Assembly: GCA_037043015.1 (NCBI GenBank) | Contig: CM073328.1 | Span: 10,451,495 to 10,515,494 of the forward strand | From: Bryum argenteum | Taxonomy: Eukaryota > Streptophyta > Bryopsida > Bryales > Bryaceae | Direction of reading: 5' to 3' | DNA length: 64,000 nucleotides | Shown here: positions 63,042 through 64,000 of the stretch, one piece after another | Position numbering within the stretch: the first letter of the stretch is position 1 | How the letters are laid out: every line of letters starts with the position of its first letter | The notes under the pieces: generated by a model | Seen by the model: the letters and a program-made list of their open reading frames with translations, nothing else | The model's database searches: none | Told to the model about the DNA's origin: nothing | Translations under genes and position numbers: made by a program

Positions 63042-64000
63042 TTACATGGTTTCCTCGTCCTTAAAGGCGAGCACAAGTTTCTTCAAAATGGCCTCCGTGG
63101 AGAAATGTGCGTTTTCAACAGCCTTCGACACTTTAGTCCAACGCTCGCCATGGCGAGGCTCAGCAGCAGCACAGCGCTGCAACACATCATGAGCAACATC
63201 TTCACTGGAATGTTGAAGCTCAAACTTATAGAGCTGTGCCCAGAAATCCCCAATATCAGGAGCTAGAGTGACAGCGCGGTTCAACCAGCTCCTAGCCTTG
63301 TCCACCTTCCTGTCCTGCCAGAACAGCTTCGCCACGGCCGCGATAACATACGGGTCCTGGTCGCACCGCTTCAGAGCGTCCACGCTCTTGGACTTCCGCT
63401 GCGGACGCGGCGCCATGTCTATCGCCTCAGCCCACAAGCGGCCACTCGTGGGACAATCCTGCAACGCCTTCGCCATCAGGCTCTCCGCCTCCTTCTTGTT
63501 GCCCGCGTGCGCTTCCACCCGAATCGCCGCCAGCCAGAGCTCCGGGTTGTGCGTATTCTTCAACCTCGCCTTGTTGAGCACCGCGCGCGCTTTGCTCAAC
63601 CCACCCAGCTTCTCCTCCAAGGCCGCCGCGGATAGCCACAATGGCGTACTGTGTGGACAGTTCTTAAGAGCTCGCTCGTAGGTCTCTCGTGCTGCCTCTG
63701 GCTCCCCGGTGCGGTCCTTGAGCTGACCCAGCATGAGCCATAGCTTGTGGAACTGCGGGAAGCGCTCGAGTCCCTCCTCTAGGAGCTCACGTTCTTTGTC
63801 TACATTGCCAATTTCCCGTTCCACGATGGCGGATTTCATCCAGACGCGCTCAGTGCCGCCACGTTCACGGGCTTTGGCGAGTAACATGCGTGCTCGCTCT
63901 GGTTCTTGATTCTCGAACTCGAGCTTGAAGGCTGCTAACCAGATTTCTTCGGAGTTTGGTATGGCTGCGTACGCTTCCTGCAGGATTGCGCGCGCGGAGG
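63042..64000 (-). CDS. PRP6: Pre-mRNA-processing factor 6 / STA1-type splicing factor (5' partial)
   Basis: C-terminal 318 residues of the U5 snRNP bridging protein that assembles the U4/U6.U5 tri-snRNP in the nucleus; the plant protein is STABILIZED1. The frame is open from the window edge to the TAA at 63044-63042. It is built of HAT/TPR-like helical repeats with W-A/L-x-x patterns: EEIWLAAFKLEFENQEPERA, FPQFHKLWLMLGQLKDRTGE, HSTPLWLSAAALEEKLGG, NPELWLAAIRVEAHAGN, LFWQDRKVDKARSWLNRAV. The family end HGERWTKVSKAVEN is followed by a short tail. No intron is needed in this stretch. GC-rich compared with its surroundings. Confidence 0.94.
   Translation of the reverse strand, partial: SARAILQEAYAAIPNSEEIWLAAFKLEFENQEPERARMLLAKARERGGTERVWMKSAIVEREIGNVDKERELLEEGLERFPQFHKLWLMLGQLKDRTGEPEAARETYERALKNCPHSTPLWLSAAALEEKLGGLSKARAVLNKARLKNTHNPELWLAAIRVEAHAGNKKEAESLMAKALQDCPTSGRLWAEAIDMAPRPQRKSKSVDALKRCDQDPYVIAAVAKLFWQDRKVDKARSWLNRAVTLAPDIGDFWAQLYKFELQHSSEDVAHDVLQRCAAAEPRHGERWTKVSKAVENAHFSTEAILKKLVLAFKDEETM

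Overview
The window is nuclear DNA of a land plant. Several genes are plant-specific and contain introns: chloroplast NTRC and PGR5, a DUO1-type R2R3-MYB, a group-4 LEA protein and a membrane-anchored RING-H2 ligase. Intergenic DNA is AT-rich and full of small transposons. The two H2A genes look like the bryophyte-type H2A (W-like core, no proper SPKK tail), so I favour a non-seed plant, most likely a moss or liverwort. The species cannot be fixed from sequence alone.

Layout. 3-4031 (+): NTRC, ten phase-consistent exons, 5' end cut by the window edge. 8081-11801 (+): DUO1-like MYB, four exons, one intron with a GC donor. 14008-14548 (+): small LEA_1 gene. 15622-18358 (-): RING-H2 E3 ligase with a minisatellite in intron 1. 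19236-22833: transposon-rich stretch with a Stowaway element, foldback elements, a SINE and TTAA-flanked MITEs. 23288-24532 (-): PGR5. 27990-28539 and 30226-30753 (-): two H2A genes. 34174 to about 40717 (-): a coding sequence split by a 5.56-kb chromodomain Ty3/gypsy retrotransposon with a perfect 5-bp target duplication. 42647-44529 (+): EMG1/NEP1. 46340-61771 (-): an array of decayed copies of one TM-plus-LEA_2-like (NHL-type) gene with shared flanks. 63042-64000 (-): 3' end of a PRP6/STA1-type splicing factor.

The genes form no pathway cluster. NTRC and PGR5 both serve chloroplast redox and photosynthetic electron flow, but they lie about 19 kb apart.

Best leads: (1) both H2A genes carry an identical 6-bp-stem, 4-nt-loop hairpin followed by ACC, 36-43 nt past the stop. 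This is the place and shape of the replication-dependent histone 3' stem-loop, thought to be missing from land plants. (2) Seven MITE-like elements bounded by TTAA with TTAACCCYTAAA-type inverted ends, as expected of piggyBac-like elements. (3) A tRNA-derived SINE family with three copies, each flanked by its own target duplication. (4) A retrotransposon whose removal would leave the host reading frame open. (5) A gene array in which every fairly complete copy has a different inactivating lesion.
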